18,489 nt of DNA, from the NCBI GenBank assembly GCA_035638495.1, contig DASQZW010000285.1:1-18489 (forward strand). The letters are read 5' to 3'. Both the position numbers and the translations under genes were made by a program. Shown here one piece after another: positions 1-7,788 of the stretch (the stretch's first letter is position 1; every line of letters starts with the position of its first letter). The stretch comes from CF-161 sp035638495. GTDB lineage: Bacteria > Chloroflexota > Dormibacteria > Dormibacterales > Dormibacteraceae. The notes below the pieces were generated by a model. It was not told the DNA's origin. It was given only the letters and a program-made list of their open reading frames with translations, and did no database searches.

Positions 1-40
1 CGGCCTCGAACCGCTCCGCCAACCACTGAGATTCGTGCAT
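1..40 (-). CDS. ECF sigma factor, N-terminal fragment (ECF41-like), cut by window edge
   Basis: Only the first 13 codons are visible. They start at an ATG at 40 and read MHESQWLAERFEA leftwards off the window. This resembles the opening of SigJ/ECF41-type RNA polymerase sigma factors, where W-L-A-E-R-F-E is followed by the region 2 helix. An AGGAG ribosome binding site lies at 55-51, ten bases before the start. The divergent neighbour is a CMD-family protein, and ECF41 sigma factors are known to sit beside and control carboxymuconolactone decarboxylase, oxidoreductase or epimerase genes. A promoter motif of ECF41 type lies upstream (103-77). The identification rests on a short peptide plus context, so the family is likely but not proven. 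The SnoaL-like C-terminal domain expected of ECF41 lies outside the window. Confidence 0.6.
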   Translation of the reverse strand, partial: MHESQWLAERFEA

Positions 41-41
41 C

Positions 42-68
42 GGTCACATTCTCCTGTCGGGATCCGTC
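42..68 (+). promoter_or_regulatory. Candidate ECF41-type promoter for the CMD gene
   Basis: GGTCACA at 42-48, a 16-base spacer, and CGTC at 65-68 match the ECF41 promoter pattern as I recall it (TGTCACA, about 16 bases, CGTC) with one substitution. Transcription would begin near 75 and give a leader of about 60 bases before the ATG at 136. The -35 element lies only one base from the start codon of the divergent sigma factor gene. Confidence 0.6.
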
Positions 69-76
69 AACGCAGT

Positions 77-103
77 GACGAACGAGGCCCCTCCGATGTG
101 ACC
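77..103 (-). promoter_or_regulatory. Second, mirror-image ECF41-type promoter, facing the sigma factor gene
   Basis: Read leftwards, GGTCACA at 103-97, a 16-base spacer and CGTC at 80-77 repeat exactly the motif found at 42-68 on the other strand. The start site would be near 70, about 30 bases before the sigma factor ATG. This implies autoregulation of the sigma gene. The two motifs are symmetric about position 72.5, so the same bases could also form a palindromic protein-binding site. Confidence 0.55.
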
Positions 104-135
104 GGAGTCAGGGGTCATTTCAGGAGAAGCACACC

Positions 136-591
136 ATGGCGGAACGGATGAAGAACCCGGCGATGCTCATCCCAGAGGCGATGGAGGCCATTCAGGCATT
201 CCAGAAGGCCACCCACCGGGGCGGCGTCGCCCCGCGGACGCTCGACCTCGTCCATCTGCGGGCGAGCCAGATCAACGGCTGCAGCTTCTGCGTCGATTCC
301 GGGTCGAAGCACGCCAAGCAGAAGGGCGAGACGGACGAGCGACTGTTCGCGGTGGCGGCGTGGAGAGAGGCGCCCTACTTCGACGAGGCAGAGCGCGCGG
401 CGCTGGCACTGACGGAGGCCGTGACCCGGATCGCCGATCGGGCCGACCCGGTTCCGGACGAGGTCTGGGACGAGGCGGCCAGGCACTACGACGAGAAGGG
501 ACTGGCCGCCCTGCTGCTCATGATCTCGCTGACCAACGTCTACAACCGGGTCAACGTCTCCATCCGGCAGCCGGTCGGGAGCTGGAGCTGA
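136..591 (+). CDS. Carboxymuconolactone decarboxylase (AhpD-like) family protein
   Basis: A 151-aa all-helical AhpD/CMD-fold protein. The signature is N-G-C-S-F-C-V-D-S at residues 47-55, giving a CxxC pair (C49, C52) followed by H59, the redox/proton-relay set of alkylhydroperoxidase-like CMD proteins. The helix around 121-141 (GLAALLLMISLTNVYNRVNV) is the usual second half of the fold. Family members act as small peroxidases or disulfide reductases in the cytoplasm; the substrate cannot be told from the sequence. The start is supported by AGGAGA at 122-127. It diverges from a probable ECF41 sigma factor and has an ECF41-type promoter upstream, so it is probably that sigma factor's direct target. 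The gene ends just before a strong hairpin at 599-627. Confidence 0.9.
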   Translation: MAERMKNPAMLIPEAMEAIQAFQKATHRGGVAPRTLDLVHLRASQINGCSFCVDSGSKHAKQKGETDERLFAVAAWREAPYFDEAERAALALTEAVTRIADRADPVPDEVWDEAARHYDEKGLAALLLMISLTNVYNRVNVSIRQPVGSWS

Positions 592-598
592 CTCTTCA

Positions 599-627
599 GG
601 CCGGGCAGGGCGCAGCTCTGCCCGGCC
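599..627. terminator. Bidirectional terminator hairpin between convergent genes
   Basis: A perfect 10-bp stem (GGCCGGGCAG at 599-608 with CTGCCCGGCC at 618-627) and a 9-base loop lie eight bases after the CMD stop codon. They fall in the gap before the convergent acyl-CoA synthetase end at 729. There is no T-tract, as is common for GC-rich actinobacterial terminators. The stem could serve either strand. Confidence 0.7.
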
Positions 628-728
628 CGCGAAGCTGGAACTTCCACTGCCTCTGAGGGATCGAGCTTCCGAGAGACGGACCCTGGGCAGGGGCAGATGG
701 AGGGCCTGCAGCAGGTCAAACCGGGCGA

Positions 729-2318
729 TCAGTTGATTCGCTTCTCCCGGCCGCCCCACTCCTGGTCCCGGAGCACGAACTTCTGCACCTTGCCGGTCGA
801 CGTCTTGGGCAGCTCCCCGAACTCCACGGCCTTCGGCACCTTGAACCCCGGCAGCTTCGTCCGGCAGTGCGCCACCAGTTCGTCTGCGGAGAGCGAGCGC
901 CCCGGCTTCAGCGTGACGAACGCCTTGGGCACCTCCCCCCACCGCTCGTCGGGGACCGCGATCACGGCCGCCTCCAGCACGGCGGGGTGCGACACGACCG
1001 CCTGCTCGACCTCGATCGTCGAGATGTTCTCGCCGCCGGAGATGATGATGTCCTTCTTGCGGTCGCGCAGCTCGACGGTGCCGTCCGGATGCATCACGCC
1101 CACGTCGCCGCTGTGAAACCATCCGCCCGCGAACGCGACGTCGGTGGCCTCCTCGTTGCGGTAGTAGCCCTTCATCACGACGTTTCCGCGCATCACGACC
1201 TCGCCGAGCGTCTCGCCGTCCGCGGGGACGTCGCGCAGCTCCTCGTCGACGACGCGTAGCTCGCCCGCCAGCAGGTTGGGCACCCCCTGTCGGGCGCGCA
1301 GCCGCGCCTGCTCGGACGGCGTGCGGTCCGCGAAGTCAGCTGCGGGCACGTTGATCGTGAACGGCCCGTACGTCTCGGTCAGTCCGTACACGTGGTCGAG
1401 GTGGAAGTTCAGCTCGGCCATCTGGGCGATGATCGTGGGCGACGGCGGCGCCGCCGCCGTGAACAGCCGCACCGGCCGTTCCAGCCGGGTCGCGGCCGGG
1501 TCGTTGACCAGCATGGTCAGCACCGTGGGCGCGCCGCAGAAGTGCGTCGCCTGGCCCGCCTCGAACAACCGCCAGATCGCCGAAGGGTCCACACGCGGGA
1601 TGCACACACCGCACGCGCCCACCGCCGCGCAGGCCCAGGTGATCGTCCACCCGTTGCAGTGGAACATCGGCAGCGTCCACAGGTAGCGCGACTCGGAGTC
1701 CAGACGCAGGTCCATCGCCATGGCGACTGCATTCAGGTAGGCACCGCGGTGGTGGTACATCACGCCCTTGGGCCGGCCGGTCGTGCCGGACGTGTAGTCG
1801 ATGGCGCAGACCTCGTACTCGTCCTCCAGCCAGGGATCGACCGGCTCGTCGGATCCGGTCGCCAGGAATGCTTCGAGCTCCGTGGTCACGTTCACGCGCC
1901 GCATGCCCGCCGGGGCCTCGGCCAGCAGCGGCTCCAGCTCGGGCGAGAAGAAGACCACACCCGCTCCGGAGTGATCGAGGATGTAGCCGACCTCGTCCGC
2001 GCTCAACCTCGTGTTGATGGCGACGATCACGCCGCCCGCCTGCAGGACGCCGAAGTGGCCGAGCAGGAGCGGCTCGGAGTTCAGCGCCAGGAAGGCGACC
2101 CGGTCGCCCCTGCGCAGCCCCGCGGCGCGCAGCCCGTGGGCCATGCGGCGCGAGCGCGCCCGCCACTCGTGGTAGGTGTAACTCCGGTGGCCGTCGATGG
2201 CCGCGATTCGATCAGCGTGGACGGTGCCCGCGCGTTCCAGGAACGAGACGGGTGTCAGCTCCTCGCGGTACACCAGCCTCTGCTTTTCAGTGATCACCCG
2301 TACAGCGTGACAGCGCAT
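729..2318 (-). CDS. Acyl-CoA synthetase (AMP-forming, fatty-acid or aryl-acid CoA ligase type)
   Basis: An ANL-superfamily enzyme that forms an acyl-adenylate from a carboxylic acid and ATP, then the CoA thioester. From the ATG at 2318 it is 529 aa, normal for the family. It carries the P-loop YTSGTTGRPKG (175-185), YGLTETYG (311-318), HSGD (402-405), the hinge-region GGENIS (428-433) and the catalytic lysine K510 in KTSTGK. The N-terminal TPVSFLERAG resembles medium/long-chain and plant AAE-type ligases; the acid substrate is not predictable. The frame stays open to a GTG at 2405 that overlaps the upstream stop (GTGA), but those 29 extra residues look unlike the family. A GTG at 2297 is another option. 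No start has a clear ribosome binding site. It may be cotranscribed with the STAND gene 83 bases upstream. Confidence 0.88.
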   Translation of the reverse strand: MRCHAVRVITEKQRLVYREELTPVSFLERAGTVHADRIAAIDGHRSYTYHEWRARSRRMAHGLRAAGLRRGDRVAFLALNSEPLLLGHFGVLQAGGVIVAINTRLSADEVGYILDHSGAGVVFFSPELEPLLAEAPAGMRRVNVTTELEAFLATGSDEPVDPWLEDEYEVCAIDYTSGTTGRPKGVMYHHRGAYLNAVAMAMDLRLDSESRYLWTLPMFHCNGWTITWACAAVGACGVCIPRVDPSAIWRLFEAGQATHFCGAPTVLTMLVNDPAATRLERPVRLFTAAAPPSPTIIAQMAELNFHLDHVYGLTETYGPFTINVPAADFADRTPSEQARLRARQGVPNLLAGELRVVDEELRDVPADGETLGEVVMRGNVVMKGYYRNEEATDVAFAGGWFHSGDVGVMHPDGTVELRDRKKDIIISGGENISTIEVEQAVVSHPAVLEAAVIAVPDERWGEVPKAFVTLKPGRSLSADELVAHCRTKLPGFKVPKAVEFGELPKTSTGKVQKFVLRDQEWGGREKRIN

Positions 2319-2401
2319 CGGCGGCGCGGGTGGAATCGGACATAGGGCCGCGGCTCGATGACCGACCTCACGAAGTTGTTCGCCGGGCAGCCGGCTGACC
2401 G

Positions 2402-5041
2402 TCACCCGTCCGGTCCGGGACGCGAGCTCGCGTCGTCCCGGGCGATTGAGCCGGCAGCGGATTCGCAGATCCTGATGGCGAGCTCCAGGACGGTATCGAA
2501 ACCCAGCTGCTCACCCCGATTCCAGAGATGGTGGTACTCGTCGTCGGACATCTGCTGCCTGAGTTCGTCGACGAGCCACTGGCGCCGGACCACCATCGCT
2601 GGATGGACCGGCACCTTGAGGCGCTGCCGGACCGCGTCGGCTGCGCCGAGCAGCTGAACGCCGGCGTCGGGGCGGCCCATCCGCAGGCTGAGCCAGGCGG
2701 TGCCCTCGTAGCAGTAGGCGAGCGAGTAGTGGACGCGCAGCCCGCCGAGAAGCCGCATGCTCGCTGCCAGCGAGTGCCCGGTCGCGGCCGCGTCTTCGAG
2801 CGCGATGTCCACCATGGACTGATTGGCGACAGCGATGCCGATGTTCAGGTCGTCGCCCGAGAGCTCGGCCAGCGCGAGGGCCTCAGCGATGGCCGGGTTG
2901 GGAGTCCCGGACGCGTCGAGCGGCTCTGCCACCCAGGCCAGGACGTTTGCGCACATCGCAACCCCCCAGCGATCGCCGATCTGCTCGAAGAGGGGGCGAG
3001 CCTCAGCGATCAGCGAGCGGCCGCCCCCGGGGTCAGTCGCGGCGATCGCGATCGCCTGCATGGCCAGCAGGTCGGCGACGCTCTGCACATCTCCGGCGCT
3101 GCGGAACTCCGGGAGCGCGGCCCGACCGGCGGCTGCGGCCCGGCCGGCGTCGCCCACCTGGACCGCGTGCAGAACATCCACCGCCATCAGCCCGGCGCGG
3201 TCACCGTCGGGCAGGTCCCCGGCCCTCGCCAGTGCGGATCGAACGATCGCGGCCACCTCGTCGAGGTGGCCGAAGAACCAGTAGTAGGACCACATCGCCC
3301 AGGCCATGTCGCCGAGCTCGCGGTAGCGAGTCGACTCGAGCAACCACTCGAGGGCCTGCCGAATGTTCGGGTACTCGTGCTCGACGATCGCGAACCACTC
3401 CCTCTGGTCCGGGCTCCTGAACTTCGACTTCGCCCTCGCGATCACGTCGCCGAAGTGCCTGGCGTGAAGATCCCGGACTGGCCCGGCGGCGCCGGAAGCG
3501 ACCAACCTCGTCGTCGCGTACTCCCGGATCACCTCCAGCATCTCGAAGCGCTGGCCGCCGCCCGGGGTGCGCCGGATCAGACTGTTGTCAGCCAGAGAAC
3601 CGAGCACGTCGACCAGGTGCACGTCGCTGACCGGGTCGCAGACCGCCGTCGCGGCGGCGAGGGTGAACCCGCCCCGGAAGACGGCGAGGCGCATGAACAC
3701 GTCACGGTCGCGCTCGTCCAGGAGCTCGAAGCTCCAGTCCATCGTCCGGCGCAGCGTCCGCTGGCGATCTGGCAGGTCGCGAGGCCCGGTCCCCAGCACC
3801 TCGAGCGAATCGCCCAGTCTGCGCTGCAGCTCCCGGGGAGCCAGCAGCCGCGTTCGCGACGCGGCCAGCTCGATCGCAAGCGGGAGCCCGTCGAGTCGAC
3901 GGCACACGTCCCCCACGGCCGCGAGGTCCTCGCTCGCGAGCTCGAAGTCGGAGCTGGCAGCGCGTGCGCGGTCGACGAACATTTCGACCGCCGGCGACCT
4001 GCGCAGGGCGGACGCACCGGCCGAAAGAGGCGGCACCGACAGCGTGCCGACGGGCATCTCGTGCTCGGCTCGGATTCGCAGCGGCGCGCGGCTCGTCGCC
4101 AGGAGCTTGACCCGGGGAGCGGCCGCGATGACCTCGGCGACGAATCCCGCGCTCTCCAGTGCCTGCTCGAAGTTGTCGAGCAGGAGCAGGCAGGCGCGTT
4201 GCCGGAGATGGTCAAGCAGAGCGTTCGCGGGCGAGCCGGCGACCGGCTCGCTGGACTGGAGGGCGTCGAGAACCGCCGACGCCAGCTGATCGGTCTCGTG
4301 CGCCTCGGCAAGCGGCACCAGCCAGGCCCCGTCCGGAAAGTGATCGGCGGTGACCCGGGCCGCCTCGAGCGCCAGTCTGGTCTTGCCCACGCCACCAGGG
4401 CCGGTGAGGGTCACGAGCTGCACCCCGGATGCGGCCAGCAGCCGCCGCAAGGCCACCAGGTCGCGAGCCCTGCCGATGAGTGGCGCCGGTGGGACCGGGA
4501 GGTTGCCCTGCCGGGCTGGCGGGCGTGAGCCGGGCCTCGAAGCCGCGTCCGCCACCTGGAAGTGCTCGGTCAGGAGAACGGCGAGGTCGTCAGCGGCCAG
4601 GGCGGCGAGCTCGTCCGCGGTCGAGAACGGCCGGTAGGAGACGCCCGCCGATTTGACGCGGTCGAGCATCGCGGTCAACAGCGGCTCCCGGCCGGAGGCC
4701 GGCTCCTTGACATAGATGAGTTTCGGCATCGAACGTGCGAGCTCGTACTCGTCTTCGATGCCCGAGACCTCCATATCCGGGGCCACCCAGCCGTATCGTT
4801 GCCAGTAGATGCCCACGAAGACCTCGCTCTGCTCGAGGTACGCGCGATAGAGCGCGCGCGGCGGGTGCGGCCGCGCGCCGAGCTCGAAGAGAACCGGGGT
4901 CAAATGCAAACCGGCGATGGCGGCCCTGACGGCCGCCCTCTCCTCGGCCAACTCCTGCAGCGTCGACGAGACGAACACTCGCAGCCGCCGGTCCGGCGTG
5001 ACGATCGGCCGCTCCGCGCTTTCGTTGCTGCTGGACTCCAT
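2402..5041 (-). CDS. DUF4062 + NB-ARC/STAND ATPase + helical-repeat protein
   Basis: 879 aa in three parts. Residues 19-165 form a DUF4062 domain: it opens RVFVSSTLQEL..ER, continues with VFVGIYWQRYG (74-84) and E97-D-E-Y-E-L-A, and ends with LIYVKEP. Residues about 188-510 form an AfsR/LuxR-type NB-ARC STAND NTPase: GPGGVGKT Walker A (214-221), LLLLDNFEQ Walker B (285-293), LLATSR sensor (313-318), GLPLAIELAA (385-394), and a winged-helix end MLEVIREYA (501-509). The rest is helical, TPR-like, probably a sensor. No C-terminal LuxR helix-turn-helix is present, so it is unlikely to be a direct DNA-binding regulator. STAND proteins switch by ATP-driven oligomerisation. DUF4062 sits where an effector domain usually does; its activity is unknown to me. 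The ATG at 5041 is preceded by GGGAAG. It diverges from an ankyrin-repeat gene. Confidence 0.88.
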   Translation of the reverse strand: MESSSNESAERPIVTPDRRLRVFVSSTLQELAEERAAVRAAIAGLHLTPVLFELGARPHPPRALYRAYLEQSEVFVGIYWQRYGWVAPDMEVSGIEDEYELARSMPKLIYVKEPASGREPLLTAMLDRVKSAGVSYRPFSTADELAALAADDLAVLLTEHFQVADAASRPGSRPPARQGNLPVPPAPLIGRARDLVALRRLLAASGVQLVTLTGPGGVGKTRLALEAARVTADHFPDGAWLVPLAEAHETDQLASAVLDALQSSEPVAGSPANALLDHLRQRACLLLLDNFEQALESAGFVAEVIAAAPRVKLLATSRAPLRIRAEHEMPVGTLSVPPLSAGASALRRSPAVEMFVDRARAASSDFELASEDLAAVGDVCRRLDGLPLAIELAASRTRLLAPRELQRRLGDSLEVLGTGPRDLPDRQRTLRRTMDWSFELLDERDRDVFMRLAVFRGGFTLAAATAVCDPVSDVHLVDVLGSLADNSLIRRTPGGGQRFEMLEVIREYATTRLVASGAAGPVRDLHARHFGDVIARAKSKFRSPDQREWFAIVEHEYPNIRQALEWLLESTRYRELGDMAWAMWSYYWFFGHLDEVAAIVRSALARAGDLPDGDRAGLMAVDVLHAVQVGDAGRAAAAGRAALPEFRSAGDVQSVADLLAMQAIAIAATDPGGGRSLIAEARPLFEQIGDRWGVAMCANVLAWVAEPLDASGTPNPAIAEALALAELSGDDLNIGIAVANQSMVDIALEDAAATGHSLAASMRLLGGLRVHYSLAYCYEGTAWLSLRMGRPDAGVQLLGAADAVRQRLKVPVHPAMVVRRQWLVDELRQQMSDDEYHHLWNRGEQLGFDTVLELAIRICESAAGSIARDDASSRPGPDG

Positions 5042-5094
5042 AGACGCTTCCCGGCCGAGTCGCTAAGGTCTCACCATCGCCGGGCCAGGCGCCT

Positions 5095-5100
5095 ACTCTA
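5095..5100 (-). promoter_or_regulatory. Weak candidate -10 box for the STAND gene
   Basis: Read leftwards, TAGAGT at 5100-5095 fits the TANNNT form of actinobacterial -10 boxes. It would start a transcript about 45 bases before the ATG at 5041. No convincing -35 box is present. The rest of the divergent gap (5042-5204) shows nothing else I can name, apart from an orphan TTGACA at 5121 on the other strand. Confidence 0.25.
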
Positions 5101-5204
5101 CGACCGAGTGTCACCTGGTCTTGACATCGTGAGGGAGGGCTGGACATTGAGGACGCGAGGCCGCACGCCGCGTGGCCCGTGGCGACCGGTTCGGGACAGG
5201 CGCT

Positions 5205-5918
5205 GTGACGTCCCGGGATGACGCCGCCGCCGACCTCGTCTCCGCGATCCAGGCCGGCGACCTCGATCGCGTTCGCCGGTTGCTCGGCGAACACCCCGAG
5301 CTCGCCGCCGGGTCGCTCGGTGGACGCGCCGGCACGCGCACGGCCCTGCACGTGGTGACGGACTGGCCGGGCTACTTTCCCAACGGCCCCGAGACGGTTC
5401 GGCTGCTGATCGCTGCGGGCGCGGACCCGAACGCGCGCCCCGAGCCGGGTGATGAGACGCCGCTGCACTGGGCCGCCAGCAGCGACGACGTCGACGTCGC
5501 CGAGGCCCTGATCGACGCGGGCGCGGACACCGAGGCGCCTGACGGGTCGATCGGCACGCCGCTGGCAAACGCGGTCGGCTACGGGTGCTGGCACGTCGCC
5601 CGACTGCTGGTGGCGCGCGGCGCCGCGGTCGACAAGCCGTGGCTGGCAGCCGCCCTCGGTCAGGTCGGCCGCCTGGCGGAGCTGCTCGGCGACCAGCCGG
5701 ATCCGGAGGCGGTCTCCCAGGCGTTCTGGCACGCGTGCTCGGGCGGGCAGCGCCGGGCCGCGGAGTTCCTGCTGTCTCGAGGGGCTGATCTCAACTGGGT
5801 GCCCGACTACGCCGAGGGAACGCCGCTGGACGCGGCGAGCGGCTCGAACACGCGTCAGGACAACGTGATCTCGTGGCTGCGCGAGCTCGGGGCCAGGTCC
5901 TCGCAGCAGGACCGGTAG
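5205..5918 (+). CDS. Ankyrin-repeat protein
   Basis: A 237-aa soluble protein built of ankyrin repeats. Recognisable units are ADLVSAIQAGDLDRVRRLLGEHPELA near the N-terminus, TALHVVTDWPG...ETVRLLIAAGADPNARPEPGDETPLHWAASSDDVDVAEALIDAGADTEAPDG in the middle, and RRAAEFLLSRGADLN...GTPLDAASG near the C-terminus, with the usual G-A-D-x-N turns and T-P-L-H helix starts. There is no signal peptide or enzyme domain. The likely role is protein binding, partner unknown. I prefer the GTG at 5205 (MTSRDDAAADL); an in-frame GTG at 5172 would add 11 residues, and neither has a strong ribosome binding site. It diverges from the STAND ATPase. Its stop codon lies in the loop of the hairpin at 5907-5926. Confidence 0.85.
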   Translation: MTSRDDAAADLVSAIQAGDLDRVRRLLGEHPELAAGSLGGRAGTRTALHVVTDWPGYFPNGPETVRLLIAAGADPNARPEPGDETPLHWAASSDDVDVAEALIDAGADTEAPDGSIGTPLANAVGYGCWHVARLLVARGAAVDKPWLAAALGQVGRLAELLGDQPDPEAVSQAFWHACSGGQRRAAEFLLSRGADLNWVPDYAEGTPLDAASGSNTRQDNVISWLRELGARSSQQDR

Positions 5919-5926
5919 CGGTCCTG
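5907..5926. terminator. Terminator-like hairpin over the ankyrin gene stop codon
   Basis: A perfect 8-bp stem (CAGGACCG at 5907-5914, CGGTCCTG at 5919-5926) closes a GTAG loop that contains the TAG stop. It lies between the convergent ankyrin gene and ABC permease gene (stop at 5940), so it could end transcription both ways. No T-tract follows. Confidence 0.6.
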
Positions 5927-5939
5927 GCGCTCCGTCCGG

Positions 5940-6707
5940 TCAGGTGGTCAGCAGGCGGTTGAGCAGCCGCACCGACACCGGCGTGATGAGCGCCGTCACC
6001 AGCAAGAGGTACGCGGCATCCACCCAGAGCCAGCCAGAGACCTGGCCGATCGTCAGCCCGCGCGCGATCTGGACGACGTGGAACAGCGGCGTGATCCAGA
6101 TCGGCACCTGCAGGTACTGGGGGAGTCGATCGACGGGGAAGAAGGCCCCCGAGAAGAAGAACATCGGGGATATCACCAGCTCCGTGTAGTAGAAGAGATT
6201 GTTGAACGAGCTTCCGGTGACCACCGACCAGGCGATCGCCGGGGCGGCGAAGAGCGGCCCGACGGCGGCCAGGACGACGGGCAGCAGCGCGGCCCACGGC
6301 GAGCGGAAGAGACCCAGGAGCAGCATCACGAGCATGAACACCCCTCCGTACATCACGGCGCGCGTGGACTCCCACAGGAAGGTGCCGAACACGATCTCAC
6401 GCGGACTGACCGGAGTCGTGGACACCGCCTCGTAGACGCCCCATTCGTGGAGCTTGACCCAGGTCCCGAACATCGTGTCGAAGGTGACGACGTTCATGGC
6501 CGTGATCGCGAGCAGCCCGGGCGCCACGAAGCCCAGGTAGGAGCCGGGGCGCCCGAGCGTGATGTAGGAGCCGAGGGCGAACCCGAACGCGACCAGCCAC
6601 ATCAGGGGCTGGCCGAAGTTGAGCAGGATCGACGTCCGCCAGATGTGGCGCCAGACCAGGGCTTCGCGCCTCCAGATGCTGAGGATTCGGGCCACGCTGC
6701 CGGACAT
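5940..6707 (-). CDS. ABC-2 type transporter permease (NodJ/DrrB-like)
   Basis: A 255-aa integral membrane protein with about six hydrophobic segments: near residues 29-48, 58-77, about 115-135, about 140-162, about 172-195 and 230-250. It shows the ABC-2/NodJ family pattern, including a cytoplasmic amphipathic N-terminus (RREALVWRHIWRTSILLNFGQP), the early loop with GTWVKLHEWGVYEAVSTTPVSPREIVFG that contacts the ATPase, and the C-terminal FFSGAFFPVDRLPQYLQ. It pairs with the ATPase immediately upstream to form an exporter. Homologues move lipo-oligosaccharides, antibiotics or other hydrophobic molecules outward; the substrate here is unknown. The ATG at 6707 overlaps the ATPase stop by one base (TGATG), indicating translational coupling; a GTG at 6710 is the alternative start. 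Confidence 0.9.
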   Translation of the reverse strand: MSGSVARILSIWRREALVWRHIWRTSILLNFGQPLMWLVAFGFALGSYITLGRPGSYLGFVAPGLLAITAMNVVTFDTMFGTWVKLHEWGVYEAVSTTPVSPREIVFGTFLWESTRAVMYGGVFMLVMLLLGLFRSPWAALLPVVLAAVGPLFAAPAIAWSVVTGSSFNNLFYYTELVISPMFFFSGAFFPVDRLPQYLQVPIWITPLFHVVQIARGLTIGQVSGWLWVDAAYLLLVTALITPVSVRLLNRLLTT

Positions 6708-7609
6708 CACTCACCGTCCTCGAGCCGGCGCCCGGTCAGGTGGATGAACACGTCCTCCAGCGTCGCCGGCCGAACGATGGCAGCATCGCTGTCCACGCGT
6801 CCGCGCACGAGTCCCAGGGCAGCGGCGGGATTGTCGGCGAACAGCAGCAGCCGGTCGCCGAGCAGGTCGATGCGCCGGACCTCGGGCCCGGCGGCCGGCG
6901 CCGGCGTCCCCAGCGGCCAGCGAACCTCGACGACCTGCTCGCCGGCGTGCCGCAGGATCAGGTCTCTCGGTGCGCCGCGCTCGACGATCCGTCCCTCGTC
7001 CATCACGACGACCTGCTCGCAGAGCCGGGCCGCCTCCTCCATGTAGTGGGTCGTGAGAACGACGGTGACGCCGCGCTGGCGCAGCTCGGCGATCCGCTGC
7101 CAGACGACGATGCGGGCCTGCGGGTCGAGTCCGGTCGTCGGCTCGTCGAGGACGAGCAGCTCCGGGTCGTGCATCATCGAGCGCGCGATCAGCAGACGGC
7201 GCTGCAGGCCGCCCGAGAGGTCCCGCACGCTGGAACCGGCCCTGTCGTCCAGGTCGAAGAACTCGAGCAGCTCCCGTGCCCTCGAGCGCGCCGCGCGGCC
7301 CCGGCGACCGAAGTGGCCGGCGAACACGACCAGGTTCTCGAGCACCGTGAGCTCCTGGTCGAGATCGTTCGCCTGGGTGACGACGCCCAGCCGCTCACGC
7401 ACATCGCGCCGCGAGCGATCAGGATCGAGGCCGAGCACCTCGAGACGGCCGGAATCGCGGCGCAGGCGCCCGTACAGCATCCGCATCGTCGTCGTCTTGC
7501 CCGCGCCGTTCGGACCGAGGAAGCCGAAACAGACGCCGTCGCGCACCTCGAATTCGATGGCGTCGACGGCTCTCCGCTCGCCGTACGTCTTGACCAGGCC
7601 CTCGGCCAC
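6707..7609 (-). CDS. ABC transporter ATP-binding protein (NodI/DrrA-like)
   Basis: The nucleotide-binding subunit of the exporter with the downstream permease. From the GTG at 7609 it is 300 aa, with Walker A GPNGAGKTT (32-40), Q-loop TQ (78-79), signature LSGG (131-134), Walker B LLVLDEP (151-157) and H-loop TTH (186-188) followed by YMEEAARLCEQV, typical of DrrA/NodI ATPases. A C-terminal region of about 80 residues (RDLILRHAGEQVVEVRWPLG... to EDVFIHLTGRRLEDGE) is also typical. The frame stays open to 7876, but those residues are arginine- and proline-rich and do not resemble the family. A TTG at 7645 and the GTG at 7609 are the plausible starts; neither has a strong ribosome binding site. 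It diverges from the lipoprotein gene at 7789. Confidence 0.88.
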   Translation of the reverse strand: MAEGLVKTYGERRAVDAIEFEVRDGVCFGFLGPNGAGKTTTMRMLYGRLRRDSGRLEVLGLDPDRSRRDVRERLGVVTQANDLDQELTVLENLVVFAGHFGRRGRAARSRARELLEFFDLDDRAGSSVRDLSGGLQRRLLIARSMMHDPELLVLDEPTTGLDPQARIVVWQRIAELRQRGVTVVLTTHYMEEAARLCEQVVVMDEGRIVERGAPRDLILRHAGEQVVEVRWPLGTPAPAAGPEVRRIDLLGDRLLLFADNPAAALGLVRGRVDSDAAIVRPATLEDVFIHLTGRRLEDGE

Positions 7610-7788
7610 GACGGCCGGCGAGCCCCGTGGCGGGAGAACGCTCAATGGCGGCGCAGGATCGCGAGGTGGCCCACCAGACCATGATCCGCCGACCGCTGGG
7701 AATTCGTCGCCGCCCGCGAGAGGGGCCTGGTGACGCCCGCGCACGTCATGACCCGGTGGCGGCCGGTTCTGCCAACATCGTCTGCGGG

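Noticed and set aside
115..1122. Long leftward frame opposite the CMD gene and the acyl-CoA synthetase end
   Set aside because: Its product is arginine/glycine-rich low-complexity sequence typical of an antisense frame in GC-rich DNA, and it overlaps two well-recognised genes.
2528..4528. Long rightward frame (666 codons) opposite the STAND gene
   Set aside because: It has no recognisable domain and a composition typical of a shadow frame. The opposite strand encodes clear DUF4062 and NB-ARC motifs.
5121..5149. Exact TTGACA upstream of the ankyrin gene
   Set aside because: No acceptable -10 box lies 16-18 bases downstream, so it is not called as a promoter.
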